Assembly (NCBI RefSeq): GCF_900101745.1
Contig: NZ_FNAD01000011.1
Location: 1-64,000, forward strand
Reading direction: 5' to 3'
From: Glycomyces harbinensis
GTDB taxonomy: Bacteria; Actinomycetota; Actinomycetes; Mycobacteriales; Micromonosporaceae
Length of the DNA: 64,000 nucleotides
The position numbers were made by a program, and so were the translations under genes. Position 1 is the first letter of the stretch, and each line of letters starts with the position of its first letter. Under the pieces are notes generated by a model. That model saw only the letters and a list, made by a program, of their open reading frames with translations. It ran no database searches and was not told the DNA's origin. Shown piece by piece: positions 50,836 to 59,243 of this stretch.

Positions 50836-52157
50836 TGCGTCTCCCTGGCGTGCTTGGCCGACCACTCGATGAACGACATCGCCGGGTCGGCGGCGGGGCG
50901 CCCGCGCAGGCGGTCGGCGATGCGCCGGGCCCGCCAGGCGTTGAGGCTCAGGTTGACGTCGGGCAGGCCGCGCTGGCCGCGCACCGCGTTCTGCACGAAG
51001 ATGCTCCGGTCCGGCGGGCCGTCCCACTCGGCCGCGAAGTCCTCGTCCACGCGGAACTCGCCGTGCTCGGTCGCCATGCGGTCGAGCAGCGGTTCCAGGA
51101 ACGGCTTCGGGGCGGGCCGGAAGCCGGTGGCCCACACGACCGCGTCGACCGCGAGGCACTGGGTCTGGTCGGGCTCGTCGTTGTGGTGCAGGGTCAGCTC
51201 CCACGCGCCGCCTCCGGCCCTGTCGGCGGCGGTGACGGTCCGGTTGGGCAGCAGCCCGAACCGGTGCTCGTCGCGCTCGATGAACTGGAGCCGGTACAGC
51301 TCCTGGTAGATCGCGCGGAGCGTGGACTCCGAGATGCCGTCCGAGGCGAGCAGGTGGGCCGAGATGAGCTCGGACCGCTTGGCCTCGGGCAGCCGGAAGA
51401 AGTAGTCGGAGTAGTCGGGCATGAAGAAGTCGTTGGTGAAGGTCGAGTCGTCGATCGGGAAGTAGTTGCGGCGCCGGGAGATCCACACGACGCGCTGGGG
51501 CCGTTCGGATTCGGGCCGCGAGAGCAGGTCCAGGAACGCCTCGGCGCCGGACTGGCCGCCGCCGACGACGGCGACGCGCTTGCCGCCCAGGGCCTTCGAG
51601 CGGCTCAGGTGCTCGCTGACGTGGAACTGGGTGGGGCCCCGGTGGGGCCGGACGAAGTCGGGGACCCACGGGACGGTGCCGACGCCGACGGCGAGGTTGT
51701 CGGCCGTGACGCGGCGCCGGTCGGTGGTGACGTGGAAGACCCCGTCGAAGTCGACGCGCTCGACCGATTCGCCGAAGGCGATGTTCTCGTTGCTCCGCGC
51801 GGCCCAGGCCAGGTAGTTGCGGAACTCGGTGCGCGGCACCTCGGCGAACTTGGCGTTCAGGAAGTGGTAGGTCCGCCCGTGCTCGTGGAGGTAGGACAGG
51901 AACGAGAACCGGTTGGTCGGGTCGGAGAGGCTCACCAGGTCCTTGAAGATCGACACCTGGAGGGTCGCGCCGGTGATGAGCTGGTCGTCGTGCCAGGTGA
52001 AGTCGGCCTTGCGGTCGAAGAACCGGTGCGGCTGCGCGGCGTCGCCGTGCAGCAGGGCCGCCAGGCTGAGGTTGGCCGGGCCGGCGCCGATGCCGACGAT
52101 CCGGAGGTGGGGCGTCGGATCATCGGATGTCGAATGGTGCTGAGGTGCGGTTCCCAC
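50823..52157 (-). CDS. L-lysine N6-monooxygenase (N-hydroxylating)
   Basis: The 444-residue protein is a class B N-hydroxylating flavin monooxygenase (IucD/SidA family). It has the FAD motif VGIGAGPANLSLAAL, the family sequence DRKADFTWHDDQLI, NADPH motif VAVVGGGQSGAEAFLD and the ATGF motif (VVWATGFRPA). It should convert lysine to N6-hydroxylysine with NADPH and oxygen. Ornithine is the alternative substrate, but the cupin-MetRS neighbour and saccharopine dehydrogenases favour lysine. GTG 52157 has GGAAGGA upstream. It would supply the hydroxylamine for N-N bond formation. Confidence 0.92.
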   Translation of the reverse strand: MGTAPQHHSTSDDPTPHLRIVGIGAGPANLSLAALLHGDAAQPHRFFDRKADFTWHDDQLITGATLQVSIFKDLVSLSDPTNRFSFLSYLHEHGRTYHFLNAKFAEVPRTEFRNYLAWAARSNENIAFGESVERVDFDGVFHVTTDRRRVTADNLAVGVGTVPWVPDFVRPHRGPTQFHVSEHLSRSKALGGKRVAVVGGGQSGAEAFLDLLSRPESERPQRVVWISRRRNYFPIDDSTFTNDFFMPDYSDYFFRLPEAKRSELISAHLLASDGISESTLRAIYQELYRLQFIERDEHRFGLLPNRTVTAADRAGGGAWELTLHHNDEPDQTQCLAVDAVVWATGFRPAPKPFLEPLLDRMATEHGEFRVDEDFAAEWDGPPDRSIFVQNAVRGQRGLPDVNLSLNAWRARRIADRLRGRPAADPAMSFIEWSAKHARETQWTL

Positions 52158-52211
52158 ATCGAGTCCTTCCTGTGGGGTACGGGCTCGCGCCCGGGTGGTC
52201 GTGCGGTGGGT

Positions 52212-53447
52212 TCAGGCGTTGCCGGGCCGTTCGGGTCGGGGGACGCAGGTCCAGGCGATGACGGCCGCCGCGAGGGAGGCGGTGGCGACCGCCGGCCACA
52301 CCAGGGATCCGATGTGGAGGTAGAGCCAGCCGCCGATCAGGGGGCCGAGGGCGATGCCGAGGCTGAACATGAAGTGGAAGCTGCCGAGGTAGTGGGCTTT
52401 GAGGCGGGCCGGGCCGGCCTTCGCGGGGTGGGCGAAGAACGCGGGCCCGGAGACGATCTCGCCGAGCGACCAGATGAGGGTCCCCACGATCAGGGCGGCG
52501 GGTCCGATGGGGAGCGCGTAGAAGGCCACGCCCGCACCGACCAGGGCGAACCCGGCGGCGAGCACGGTTCGCGCGGCGAGGCGCTGGGTGACCTTGGTGA
52601 TGGCGAGCTCGAAGGCGATGACGATGGCGCCGTTGACCGACACCGCGAGGGTGTACCAGAACAGGGCGATGCCCACGTCCTCGACTTGGAGCGGCAGCGT
52701 CGTCACGTACTGGACGAACACGGCCGAGTGCAGGAACGTCGCGAGCAGGTAGAGGCTGAAGCGCCGGTCGGCGAGGACGGCCGCGTAGCCGCCGCGGGCG
52801 TCCGCGGCGGTCCCGGGCTCCTCGGGGACGGCCGGCAGCGCGCTCTTGGCGGGGAGCGTGGCGAAGGCCAGCGCCGCATAGGCCGCGGCGATGGCGGCCT
52901 CGCCCCAGAAGACGTAGACGAAGCTCTCGCCGCCGAGGTGGTAGAGCCCGTAGCCGACCAGGGGGGCGCCGGTCGCGCCGAGGTTGAGCCCCAGGCGGTA
53001 CATCGCGAAGATCATCGTCTGGCGTTCGGTCGGGACCAGTGACGACAGGAGCGTCGAGGAGGCCGGCCGGAAGAGCTGGGCGCAGGCGCTGGCCGCGGCC
53101 ACGAAGACGAGCAGCAGGAGGTAGTCGGCGATGTAGAGCAGCGAGGCGGTGAGGACCGCGGCGGCGGACATGCTGATGACGGTGGCGGCCCGCGGTCCGA
53201 GCCGTTCGGTGGCGGTTCCGCCGAGGAGGGCGCCGACGACGGCGCCGCCGCCGTAGCAGCCGACGGCGATGACGGCCTGTTCGGCGGAGAAGCCCTGGTG
53301 GGTGAGGTAGAGGACGATGAAGACCTGGAGGAAGCCCGAGAGGCGGTTGACGGTGACGCCGGCGAGGATGACCTTGGCGGCGGCGGGGCTGTCGCGGAAG
53401 GTCTCCCAGACGCGGGGTGCGGGGGGTGCCGGGGCGGGGGCGGTCAC
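52212..53447 (-). CDS. MFS exporter of the natural-product operon
   Basis: The 411-residue protein has 12 predicted membrane helices. The loop GGTATERLGPRAATV after helix 2 corresponds to the conserved MFS motif A, and ARTVLAAGFALVGAG lies in the second half. GTG 53447 is preceded by AGGAG that overlaps the stop of the ATP-grasp gene. It most likely exports the product or gives self-resistance. Confidence 0.88.
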   Translation of the reverse strand: MTAPAPAPPAPRVWETFRDSPAAAKVILAGVTVNRLSGFLQVFIVLYLTHQGFSAEQAVIAVGCYGGGAVVGALLGGTATERLGPRAATVISMSAAAVLTASLLYIADYLLLLVFVAAASACAQLFRPASSTLLSSLVPTERQTMIFAMYRLGLNLGATGAPLVGYGLYHLGGESFVYVFWGEAAIAAAYAALAFATLPAKSALPAVPEEPGTAADARGGYAAVLADRRFSLYLLATFLHSAVFVQYVTTLPLQVEDVGIALFWYTLAVSVNGAIVIAFELAITKVTQRLAARTVLAAGFALVGAGVAFYALPIGPAALIVGTLIWSLGEIVSGPAFFAHPAKAGPARLKAHYLGSFHFMFSLGIALGPLIGGWLYLHIGSLVWPAVATASLAAAVIAWTCVPRPERPGNA

Positions 53448-53456
53448 GGGATGCTC

Positions 53457-54767
53457 CTAGGACACGACGATGTCGATGGCGGACCGGACGCGGGCTTCGA
53501 TCTCGTCGAGCCCGTCGGTGTCGGGGGCGTCGATGAGGAAGGCGACGGCGCGGTCGTCCGAGGAGTGCAGCGGCCCGAGGGTCGCGCCCTTCTCCCGGTG
53601 CACGAAGACGGCGCGGAGGGTCGGCGGGTCGTCGGCGGCTCCGGGTGCGGTGCGGGGCCACAGGTCGGTCTCGCCGATCCAGGAGGCGGTGACGCCGGGC
53701 CAGTCGAGCCGGACGTCCTCGAGGACGCCGTGGGGGTGCTCGAGGTAGACCTGGCGGGCGACGCGCCGGGGCCGCGGGTACTCGGCGGGTTCGCCCAGCG
53801 CGATGCGGATGATCTGGTCTTCGAGCGGGCGGCCGGTCGCGAGTTCGTAGAGCGGGAGCAGGCCGTCGCCGGGGGTGCGGGCGGCGATCTCCATCAGGCG
53901 CGGCGTCCCGGTCGGGTCGAGCCGCCATTCGGAGTGGGTGATGCCGTCCTCGAAGCCGAGCCGGTCGAGCACGTCGGCGTTGGCGTCGAGCAGGGCGCCG
54001 TTCGCGGGGTCGGCGCCGCCGACGGTGTGGGACAGCTCCACGAAGGCGCGGCTGCGGGTGTCGTTGGTGGTCTTGGCGGTGACCGAGGCGAAGACGCGCC
54101 GCCCGCCCTGGCTGAGGGTCTCGACGGAGTATTCGGGACCGGTGACCTTCTGCTCGATGAGGAGGGTCTCGTGGTCGGGGTAGGCGGCGAGTTCGCGGGC
54201 GATGTCGGCGGGCTCGTCGGCGGAGACGACGCCGGAGGAGGAGTGGCGGGTGGCGGGTTTGAGCACCGCCGGGTAGTCGAGCGCCCCGGGGTCGAGTCCG
54301 TCCCTTTCGGAGGGCGGGACGATGAGCGAGGCGGGGCTGTGGCGGTGGAGGTACCAGCGCTGGAGGTACTTGCTGCGGCAGACCCTGGTGGCGCGCAGGC
54401 CGGGGAAGGGCAGGCCGAGGGCGTCGGCGATGATGCCGGTGGGTTCGACGAGGGTCTCGCCGACGGCGTAGGCGCCTTCGATGCGGTAGCGCTCGCGCCA
54501 GGCCGCGACGGCGGCGACGACCCCGGAGTTGAAGGACGCCTCCATGTCGAGCGAGCCGCTCACGTAGGCGACGTCGTGGATGAGCGAGGCGGGGCCGTCC
54601 TCCTGGGCGCGGACGGCCTCGGCGCGGTCGCGGAAGCCCTCGGGGGTGACGACGAGGATCGACAGATCGCGGCGGGCGAGTTCGGTGAGGTACCGGGGGC
54701 TCCGGCAGATCACCCAGAACGCTCCGGTGAGGATGAAGGCCCGGGGGCGGTCGGCGGTGGTGGTCAT
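53457..54767 (-). CDS. ATP-grasp domain ligase
   Basis: The 436-residue protein has an ATP-grasp fold like carnosine synthase/BacD-type amino acid ligases: LGLPFPGLRATRVCRSKYLQ, central-domain YPAVLKPATRHSSSGVV (ATP Lys), EQKVTGPEYSVETL, and Mg-binding RLMEIAARTPGDGL. The C-terminal HPHGVLEDVRLDWPG is of the biotin-carboxylase-like cap. Such enzymes form an amide from a carboxylate and an amine through an acyl phosphate. It could join an amino acid to the hydrazine or to the thiazoline unit. ATG 54767 overlaps the saccharopine-dehydrogenase stop. Confidence 0.85.
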   Translation of the reverse strand: MTTTADRPRAFILTGAFWVICRSPRYLTELARRDLSILVVTPEGFRDRAEAVRAQEDGPASLIHDVAYVSGSLDMEASFNSGVVAAVAAWRERYRIEGAYAVGETLVEPTGIIADALGLPFPGLRATRVCRSKYLQRWYLHRHSPASLIVPPSERDGLDPGALDYPAVLKPATRHSSSGVVSADEPADIARELAAYPDHETLLIEQKVTGPEYSVETLSQGGRRVFASVTAKTTNDTRSRAFVELSHTVGGADPANGALLDANADVLDRLGFEDGITHSEWRLDPTGTPRLMEIAARTPGDGLLPLYELATGRPLEDQIIRIALGEPAEYPRPRRVARQVYLEHPHGVLEDVRLDWPGVTASWIGETDLWPRTAPGAADDPPTLRAVFVHREKGATLGPLHSSDDRAVAFLIDAPDTDGLDEIEARVRSAIDIVVS

Positions 54768-55930
54768 CGCTGTCCTTCCTGGTCGGTCGAGTGGTGGGTC
54801 CAGGGCAGGCCTTCGGCGGCCAGCCGGTCGAGCCAGCGCCGGGCCGCCGCGGTGTCGGCGGCGGCGCGGTGGAGTCCGGGACCCGCGGTGCGGTCGAGGA
54901 TCGGTGCGAGGCCGCACGCGAGGGAGGTCGCGACGCAGCGGGCCATGGCGGTGTCGGCGTCGTCGCCGGTGACGTCGAGCGTGTAGCGGCCGCGCCAGTG
55001 CGCGCCGTCGCGCCGGGCGTCGAGGGAGACGGCGAGGACGACGCGGTCGCGGTCGTCGGGGGTGGTCGGATACCGTTCGGCCAGTTCGTCGGCGAGCGCG
55101 GCGAGCCGGTCGCGGTCGCCGGAGTCGACGACGTCGAACACGCTCTTCCAGGCCCGCTTCCAGCCTTGGGGGCGGAGCGTGCCGCGCACGAAGGACTCGG
55201 CGGTCCAGTCGTCGGGGAAGCCGTACTGGGCGATGAACTCGGTGCTGTCGCGGTTGGGGTAGACCTCGAAGGCCTCGCCGTCGAGGAGGTAGTCCTCGCA
55301 GCCCTCCCAGGGGCGCGGGGTCTCGCGGACGGTGCCGCCCTCGACGTACCGGGCGGGGCTGGCGAGCGCGGTGAGCACTCCCATCGGGGCCCAGCTGAAC
55401 TGGTAGCGGAACTCCCCCGGTTCGTCGGGGATGCCGCCGCAGTGGGAGGCGAGGGAGTAGCGGACGGGGCCGTCGCCGAGGTGCTGGCGGGCCCGGTCGA
55501 GGAGGAGGTGGGCCATGAGGTGGTCGATGCCCGGGTCGAGTCCGGCTTCGGTGAGGACGGCCAGGCCCAGTGCCGCGGCCTCGTCGGCGAGCGCGGCGAT
55601 TTCGGGCGAGGTGTAACTGGTGCAGGCGAAGTGGGCGCCGGCGTCGATCGCGGTGCGCAGGAGGCGGGGGTGGTGGGCGGCCGGGAGCATGGAGACGAGG
55701 ACGTCGCCCGGTTCGAGGGCGTCGGCGAGGTCGTCGGTGTCGAGGCCGCGCACGGTGATCGGCGCTGCGACGCCGAGCGCGTCGAGGCGGGTCCGGGCGC
55801 GGTCGCGGGTGCGGCCCCACAGGACGACGTCGGCGGCGCGGCCCAGGACGGTGAGTCCGGTGCGGCCGGTGGACAGGCCGGTGCCGATCCAGTGGACGGT
55901 GCCGGTGGTCGGGGCGATGCGGTCAGACAC
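54764..55930 (-). CDS. Saccharopine dehydrogenase, Lys9-like (glutamate-forming type)
   Basis: The 388-residue protein starts with a Rossmann region (VHWIGTGLSTGRTGLTVLG) and continues with the saccharopine dehydrogenase C-terminal domain, marked by the conserved EAGLDPGIDHLMAHLLLD and SHCGGIPDEPGEFRYQFSW. Known Lys9-type enzymes interconvert saccharopine and glutamate plus 2-aminoadipate 6-semialdehyde. That semialdehyde is exactly the by-product expected from the hydrazine pathway. It overlaps the Lys1-like gene by 8 bases. Acting on another imine-type substrate is the alternative. Confidence 0.85.
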   Translation of the reverse strand: MSDRIAPTTGTVHWIGTGLSTGRTGLTVLGRAADVVLWGRTRDRARTRLDALGVAAPITVRGLDTDDLADALEPGDVLVSMLPAAHHPRLLRTAIDAGAHFACTSYTSPEIAALADEAAALGLAVLTEAGLDPGIDHLMAHLLLDRARQHLGDGPVRYSLASHCGGIPDEPGEFRYQFSWAPMGVLTALASPARYVEGGTVRETPRPWEGCEDYLLDGEAFEVYPNRDSTEFIAQYGFPDDWTAESFVRGTLRPQGWKRAWKSVFDVVDSGDRDRLAALADELAERYPTTPDDRDRVVLAVSLDARRDGAHWRGRYTLDVTGDDADTAMARCVATSLACGLAPILDRTAGPGLHRAAADTAAARRWLDRLAAEGLPWTHHSTDQEGQR

Positions 55931-56954
55931 GGTCGAGCTCCTCGTCTCGCAGGGCGGTGCGGTAGGCGCGGCGGCTGCGTTCCCAGGCGTCGCCGTCGGG
56001 CAGGTGCGGCAGGTGGGGGGCGAGCTGGGCGGAGAAGTCGTCGCTCGCCTCGCGCGGCAGCAGCGAGGGGAGGTTGTCGATCGCGATCACCGCCGGTCCG
56101 TCGGCGATGGCGCGCACGGGGTGCTGCCAGCCGGTGAGCCGGTCGTAGACGGGCAGGAGGTGGGCCGGGGAGCCGACGTCGCAGGTGACGTCGACGATCA
56201 AGGACAGGCGACCGGCGCCGTCGAGGTGTTCGGGGGCCAGCAGGACCGGGCCGGGTTCGGTGAGGCCGACGGCGTTGACGAGGATGTCGTGGTCGAGGAT
56301 CGCCCGGCGGTCGAGGCGCGCGGTCTCGGCGACGTCCCACAGGGTCGGTTCGACGCCGATGCGTTCCAAGGCGGCGCGGGCGCCGCGGCCGCAGCGTCCG
56401 AGCGCGCCGACGATGAGCACTCTCGGTGCCGCGGTGGGCGGGCGCAGGGTCCGATCGAGTTGATCCTTCGTGGTCGGTTCCAGCGGCGGGACGAGGTCGC
56501 CGTTCCAGTGCCGGATCGCGAGCGCGGCGCCGACGTATCCGGCCCAGTGGCCGAAGGCGGCGAGGCGCCGCCCGCGCTCGTCGGTGAGGTGTTCGAGGTC
56601 GAGGATCTCGCCGCCTCCCCGGGCGAACCGCGCCAGGAGCGCTCCGGCGCCGGACTGTCCTTTATAGGCGTGGGCGAAGTAGAGGTGGCGGCCGCGGATC
56701 GGATCGTCGCCGTCCGGCAGGCTCTTGATGCCGAGGATGCAGGCGTCGGCCGGGGCGTCGGCCCAGGAGCCGGGGGGTGCGATTCGGGCGCCGGCGGCCC
56801 GGTAGTCCGCGATCGGATGGCAGCGCGCGGGCGACGCTTCGACGGTCACCGCCGCTCCCGATGCGATGAGCGCGGCCGCCGCGGCGGGGGCGAGCGGGGT
56901 GCGGCGCTCGCCCGGGTGGGTCTCGGCGCGGAGCCACACGTGGAGGCCGGTCAT
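55923..56954 (-). CDS. Saccharopine dehydrogenase, Lys1-like (lysine-forming type)
   Basis: The 343-residue protein has the alanine-dehydrogenase/PNT-like N-terminal domain with the characteristic RAETHPGERRTPLAP and HLYFAHAYKGQSGAG, and a Rossmann domain (VLIVGALGRCGRGARAALERI) with IVDVTCDVGSPAHLLPVYD. Lys1-type enzymes interconvert saccharopine and lysine plus 2-oxoglutarate with NAD. Together with the Lys9-like gene next door it can convert 2-aminoadipate 6-semialdehyde to lysine. Its ATG overlaps the P450 stop. Actinobacteria normally make lysine by the diaminopimelate route, so this pair is not for primary lysine synthesis. Confidence 0.86.
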   Translation of the reverse strand: MTGLHVWLRAETHPGERRTPLAPAAAAALIASGAAVTVEASPARCHPIADYRAAGARIAPPGSWADAPADACILGIKSLPDGDDPIRGRHLYFAHAYKGQSGAGALLARFARGGGEILDLEHLTDERGRRLAAFGHWAGYVGAALAIRHWNGDLVPPLEPTTKDQLDRTLRPPTAAPRVLIVGALGRCGRGARAALERIGVEPTLWDVAETARLDRRAILDHDILVNAVGLTEPGPVLLAPEHLDGAGRLSLIVDVTCDVGSPAHLLPVYDRLTGWQHPVRAIADGPAVIAIDNLPSLLPREASDDFSAQLAPHLPHLPDGDAWERSRRAYRTALRDEELDRV

Positions 56955-58066
56955 GCGCCGCTCCCTTCGAGGACGGGGATGCGGGCGTTCGGGGACGGCA
57001 GGTAGCGGTGGCGCTGGGGCAGGTCGCGCGGGGTCCATCCGGCGGCTTCGGCCTCGGCGACGATGGCGGCGGCGATCTCGACGGCGACGGCGCGGCCGGG
57101 GCAGCCGTGCCGCCCGGACCCGAATGTGAACGAGACCGGTTGCGGGCGTGCGGGGTCGAAGTCGTGCGGGTCGGGGTTGACCGCCGGGTCGCGGTTGGCG
57201 GCGGCGAGGACCAGCAGGACGGTCTGTCCTGTGTCGACGGTCTGCCCGGCGTGGGTCCACGGCTCGTGGGCGAAGCGGCGGGTGTTCTGGATCGGCGCGT
57301 CGTGGCGCGCGACCTCTTCGACGAACGCGCGCAGGTCGTCGCCGCGCTCGTGGCGGCCGAGCGCGAGGAGCGTGGCACCGACGAGCCCGGCGGTCGCGTC
57401 GTACGTCTGGGAGAGCACGCCGACGGCGTTCGCGAGCGCGGTCCGGCGCGGAACGCGGTGCGCGGCGGCGGTCTCGGCCAATCGCGCGGCGAGGCCGTCC
57501 CCTTCGGCGGCCCGGGCGAGGAGGGGTTGGAGTTCGGCGGCGGCATCGGATGCGGCGGCGTGGTCGTCGGCGGTGGCCGACGCGGGGATGCAGCGCACGA
57601 AAGCGGCGGTGAGCGCGACCGAGCGGCGCACGTCCGCCGCGGGGACGCCGCTGAGGGAGGCGACGGCGGCGACCGGGACGCCGAAGGCCAGCTCGCGGTA
57701 GTCGAGGCCGCGTTCGAGCGCTTCGCGGGCCGCGATGCGGGCGGCTTCGGCGACGGCCTCGGGGGCGGTCTTGGACAGCACCGTGACGAGGGCGCTCTTC
57801 AGTTCGGCGGCGGCCGCGTCGTCCCGCATGCGCACCAGCTGCCCGAAGACCTCGCCGGCGGCGGTGTCCGCGATGGGCGCGGGCACCTCGTTCCCGCTGG
57901 GCCGCACCCGCAGTCCGGGGGCGTCGAACGCGGCCTGGACCGCCTCGGCGCCGGCGGCCGCCCAGGCGCCGATCTCGGCGTCGAACGCGAAGGGGCGCTC
58001 GGCGGTGAGCCCGGCGTAGTACGGGTACGGGTCGTCGTGCTGGATCGCGCTCAGCGGTGTGGTCAT
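56951..58066 (-). CDS. Cytochrome P450
   Basis: The 371-residue P450 has the haem loop FTFGSGRHGCPGRAVA (Cys322), a K-helix EVAR (ExxR) and an I-helix region GVLSQTYDATAGLVG without the usual acid-alcohol pair in its common form. It is short for the family (about 400). Its N-terminal half is atypical, so it probably acts on a carrier-bound or unusual substrate. ATG 58066 has GGGAGG upstream. Role: oxidation step on the operon's product. Confidence 0.9.
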   Translation of the reverse strand: MTTPLSAIQHDDPYPYYAGLTAERPFAFDAEIGAWAAAGAEAVQAAFDAPGLRVRPSGNEVPAPIADTAAGEVFGQLVRMRDDAAAAELKSALVTVLSKTAPEAVAEAARIAAREALERGLDYRELAFGVPVAAVASLSGVPAADVRRSVALTAAFVRCIPASATADDHAAASDAAAELQPLLARAAEGDGLAARLAETAAAHRVPRRTALANAVGVLSQTYDATAGLVGATLLALGRHERGDDLRAFVEEVARHDAPIQNTRRFAHEPWTHAGQTVDTGQTVLLVLAAANRDPAVNPDPHDFDPARPQPVSFTFGSGRHGCPGRAVAVEIAAAIVAEAEAAGWTPRDLPQRHRYLPSPNARIPVLEGSGA

Positions 58067-58092
58067 GGGGCCTCCCGGTCGGTCGTCGTCGG

Positions 58093-59232
58093 TCACAGGG
58101 ATTCGGCGATGCTCATCTGGAGCACCTCGGACGGTCCTTCGTAGATGCGCAGGGAGCGGACCTGGCGGTACAGCCGCTCCACGGGGCTGTCGGCGACGAG
58201 CCCGGCCGCGCCGAAGATCTGGACGGCCGCGTCGACGATCTCGCCGGCGGCCTCGGTGGCGTAGACCTTCGCGGTCGAGGAGGCCTCGGCGTAGTCCTCG
58301 CCGCTGTCGGCGGCCCAGGCGGCGCGGGCGGTCAGCAGCGACGCCGCCGACAGCTTGACGCGCATGTCCGCGAGCGAGGACTTGACGAGCTGGAGGTCGG
58401 CCAGGCGGCTTCCGAAGGCCCTGCGGCCGCGGGCGTGGTCGAGCGCGAGGCGGAAGGCGCGGGCGGCGAAGCCGACCGCGGCGGCGGCGACGGTCATGCG
58501 GGCCCGCTCGAGCACGTCGAGGGCGACCACGTAGCCGCGTCCGCGTTCGCCGAGCACCGCGTCCGGACCGACGCGGCAGTCGGTAAAGGCGATCTCGGCC
58601 CACGACCGGGGCGCGATGGCGCCGATCGGCGAGGCCTTGAGGCCGGGGGCGTCGCCGGGGACGAGGAACGCGGTGAGCCCGAGCGGGCCGGGGCCGTCGC
58701 CGGTGCGGGCGAGCACGACGAGCACGTCCGCGATGTCGCCCTGGGCGATCCAGGTCTTGGCGCCGTTGAGGACGAAGCCGTCGCCGTCGGGCGCGGCCTC
58801 GAGCGCGACGGCGGCGAGGTCGGAGCCCGCGCCCGGTTCGGAGAGCGCGAGCGCCCCGATGCCGGTCCCGGCGGCGAGGCCCGGCAGGTGGCGGCGGCGC
58901 TGCTCGCCGCTGCCGTAGCGGGTGACCGCGGCGGCGCACAGCTCCTGAATGGAGTAGACGTAGTCGGCGAGGTCCTCGTGGTAGGCGAGGACCTGGCGCC
59001 GGACGCACAGCGACCGCAGTTCCGTTGCGGGGCGGTCGGTGTCGAGGTGGCGCAGCCATCCGGCCGCGCCGATCTCGGCCAGCAGCGCGCGGCACCGGTC
59101 GGCGGGGCCGGCCGGGCCGGCCCAGTCGCGGCCGGAGCACCAGCGGTCGAGGCGTTCGGCGAGGTCGCGGTGCCGGTCCTCGAACAGCGGCAGGCCCAGC
59201 ACGTCGGGGTCGAAAGCGGTGGCAGGGGTCAT
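58093..59232 (-). CDS. Acyl-CoA (acyl-carrier) dehydrogenase
   Basis: The 379-residue flavoenzyme has IGALALSEPGAGSDLAAVAL (FAD binding), RRAFGSRLADLQLVKSSLAD and the catalytic Glu365 in LRIYEGPSEVLQMSI. Size and motifs fit acyl-CoA dehydrogenases, many of which in NRPS clusters desaturate acyl or aminoacyl groups bound to carriers. It may introduce a double bond alpha,beta to a thioester here. AGGAG lies 8 bases before ATG 59232. Confidence 0.92.
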   Translation of the reverse strand: MTPATAFDPDVLGLPLFEDRHRDLAERLDRWCSGRDWAGPAGPADRCRALLAEIGAAGWLRHLDTDRPATELRSLCVRRQVLAYHEDLADYVYSIQELCAAAVTRYGSGEQRRRHLPGLAAGTGIGALALSEPGAGSDLAAVALEAAPDGDGFVLNGAKTWIAQGDIADVLVVLARTGDGPGPLGLTAFLVPGDAPGLKASPIGAIAPRSWAEIAFTDCRVGPDAVLGERGRGYVVALDVLERARMTVAAAAVGFAARAFRLALDHARGRRAFGSRLADLQLVKSSLADMRVKLSAASLLTARAAWAADSGEDYAEASSTAKVYATEAAGEIVDAAVQIFGAAGLVADSPVERLYRQVRSLRIYEGPSEVLQMSIAESL

Positions 59233-59243
59233 GGCGGCGCTCC

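Noticed and set aside
50823-52157. Siderophore (hydroxamate) cluster as the reading of the N-hydroxylase
   Set aside because: No IucA/IucC-type synthetase, hydroxamate-forming N-acyltransferase pair, or siderophore-uptake gene is present, while the cupin-MetRS and DAO partners are. A metal-binding product is still not excluded because of the thiazoline module.
52120-56340. 1406-codon minus-strand frame overlapping five operon genes
   Set aside because: It is the shifted frame of real genes; its translation is Arg/Pro/His-rich and contains no domain.
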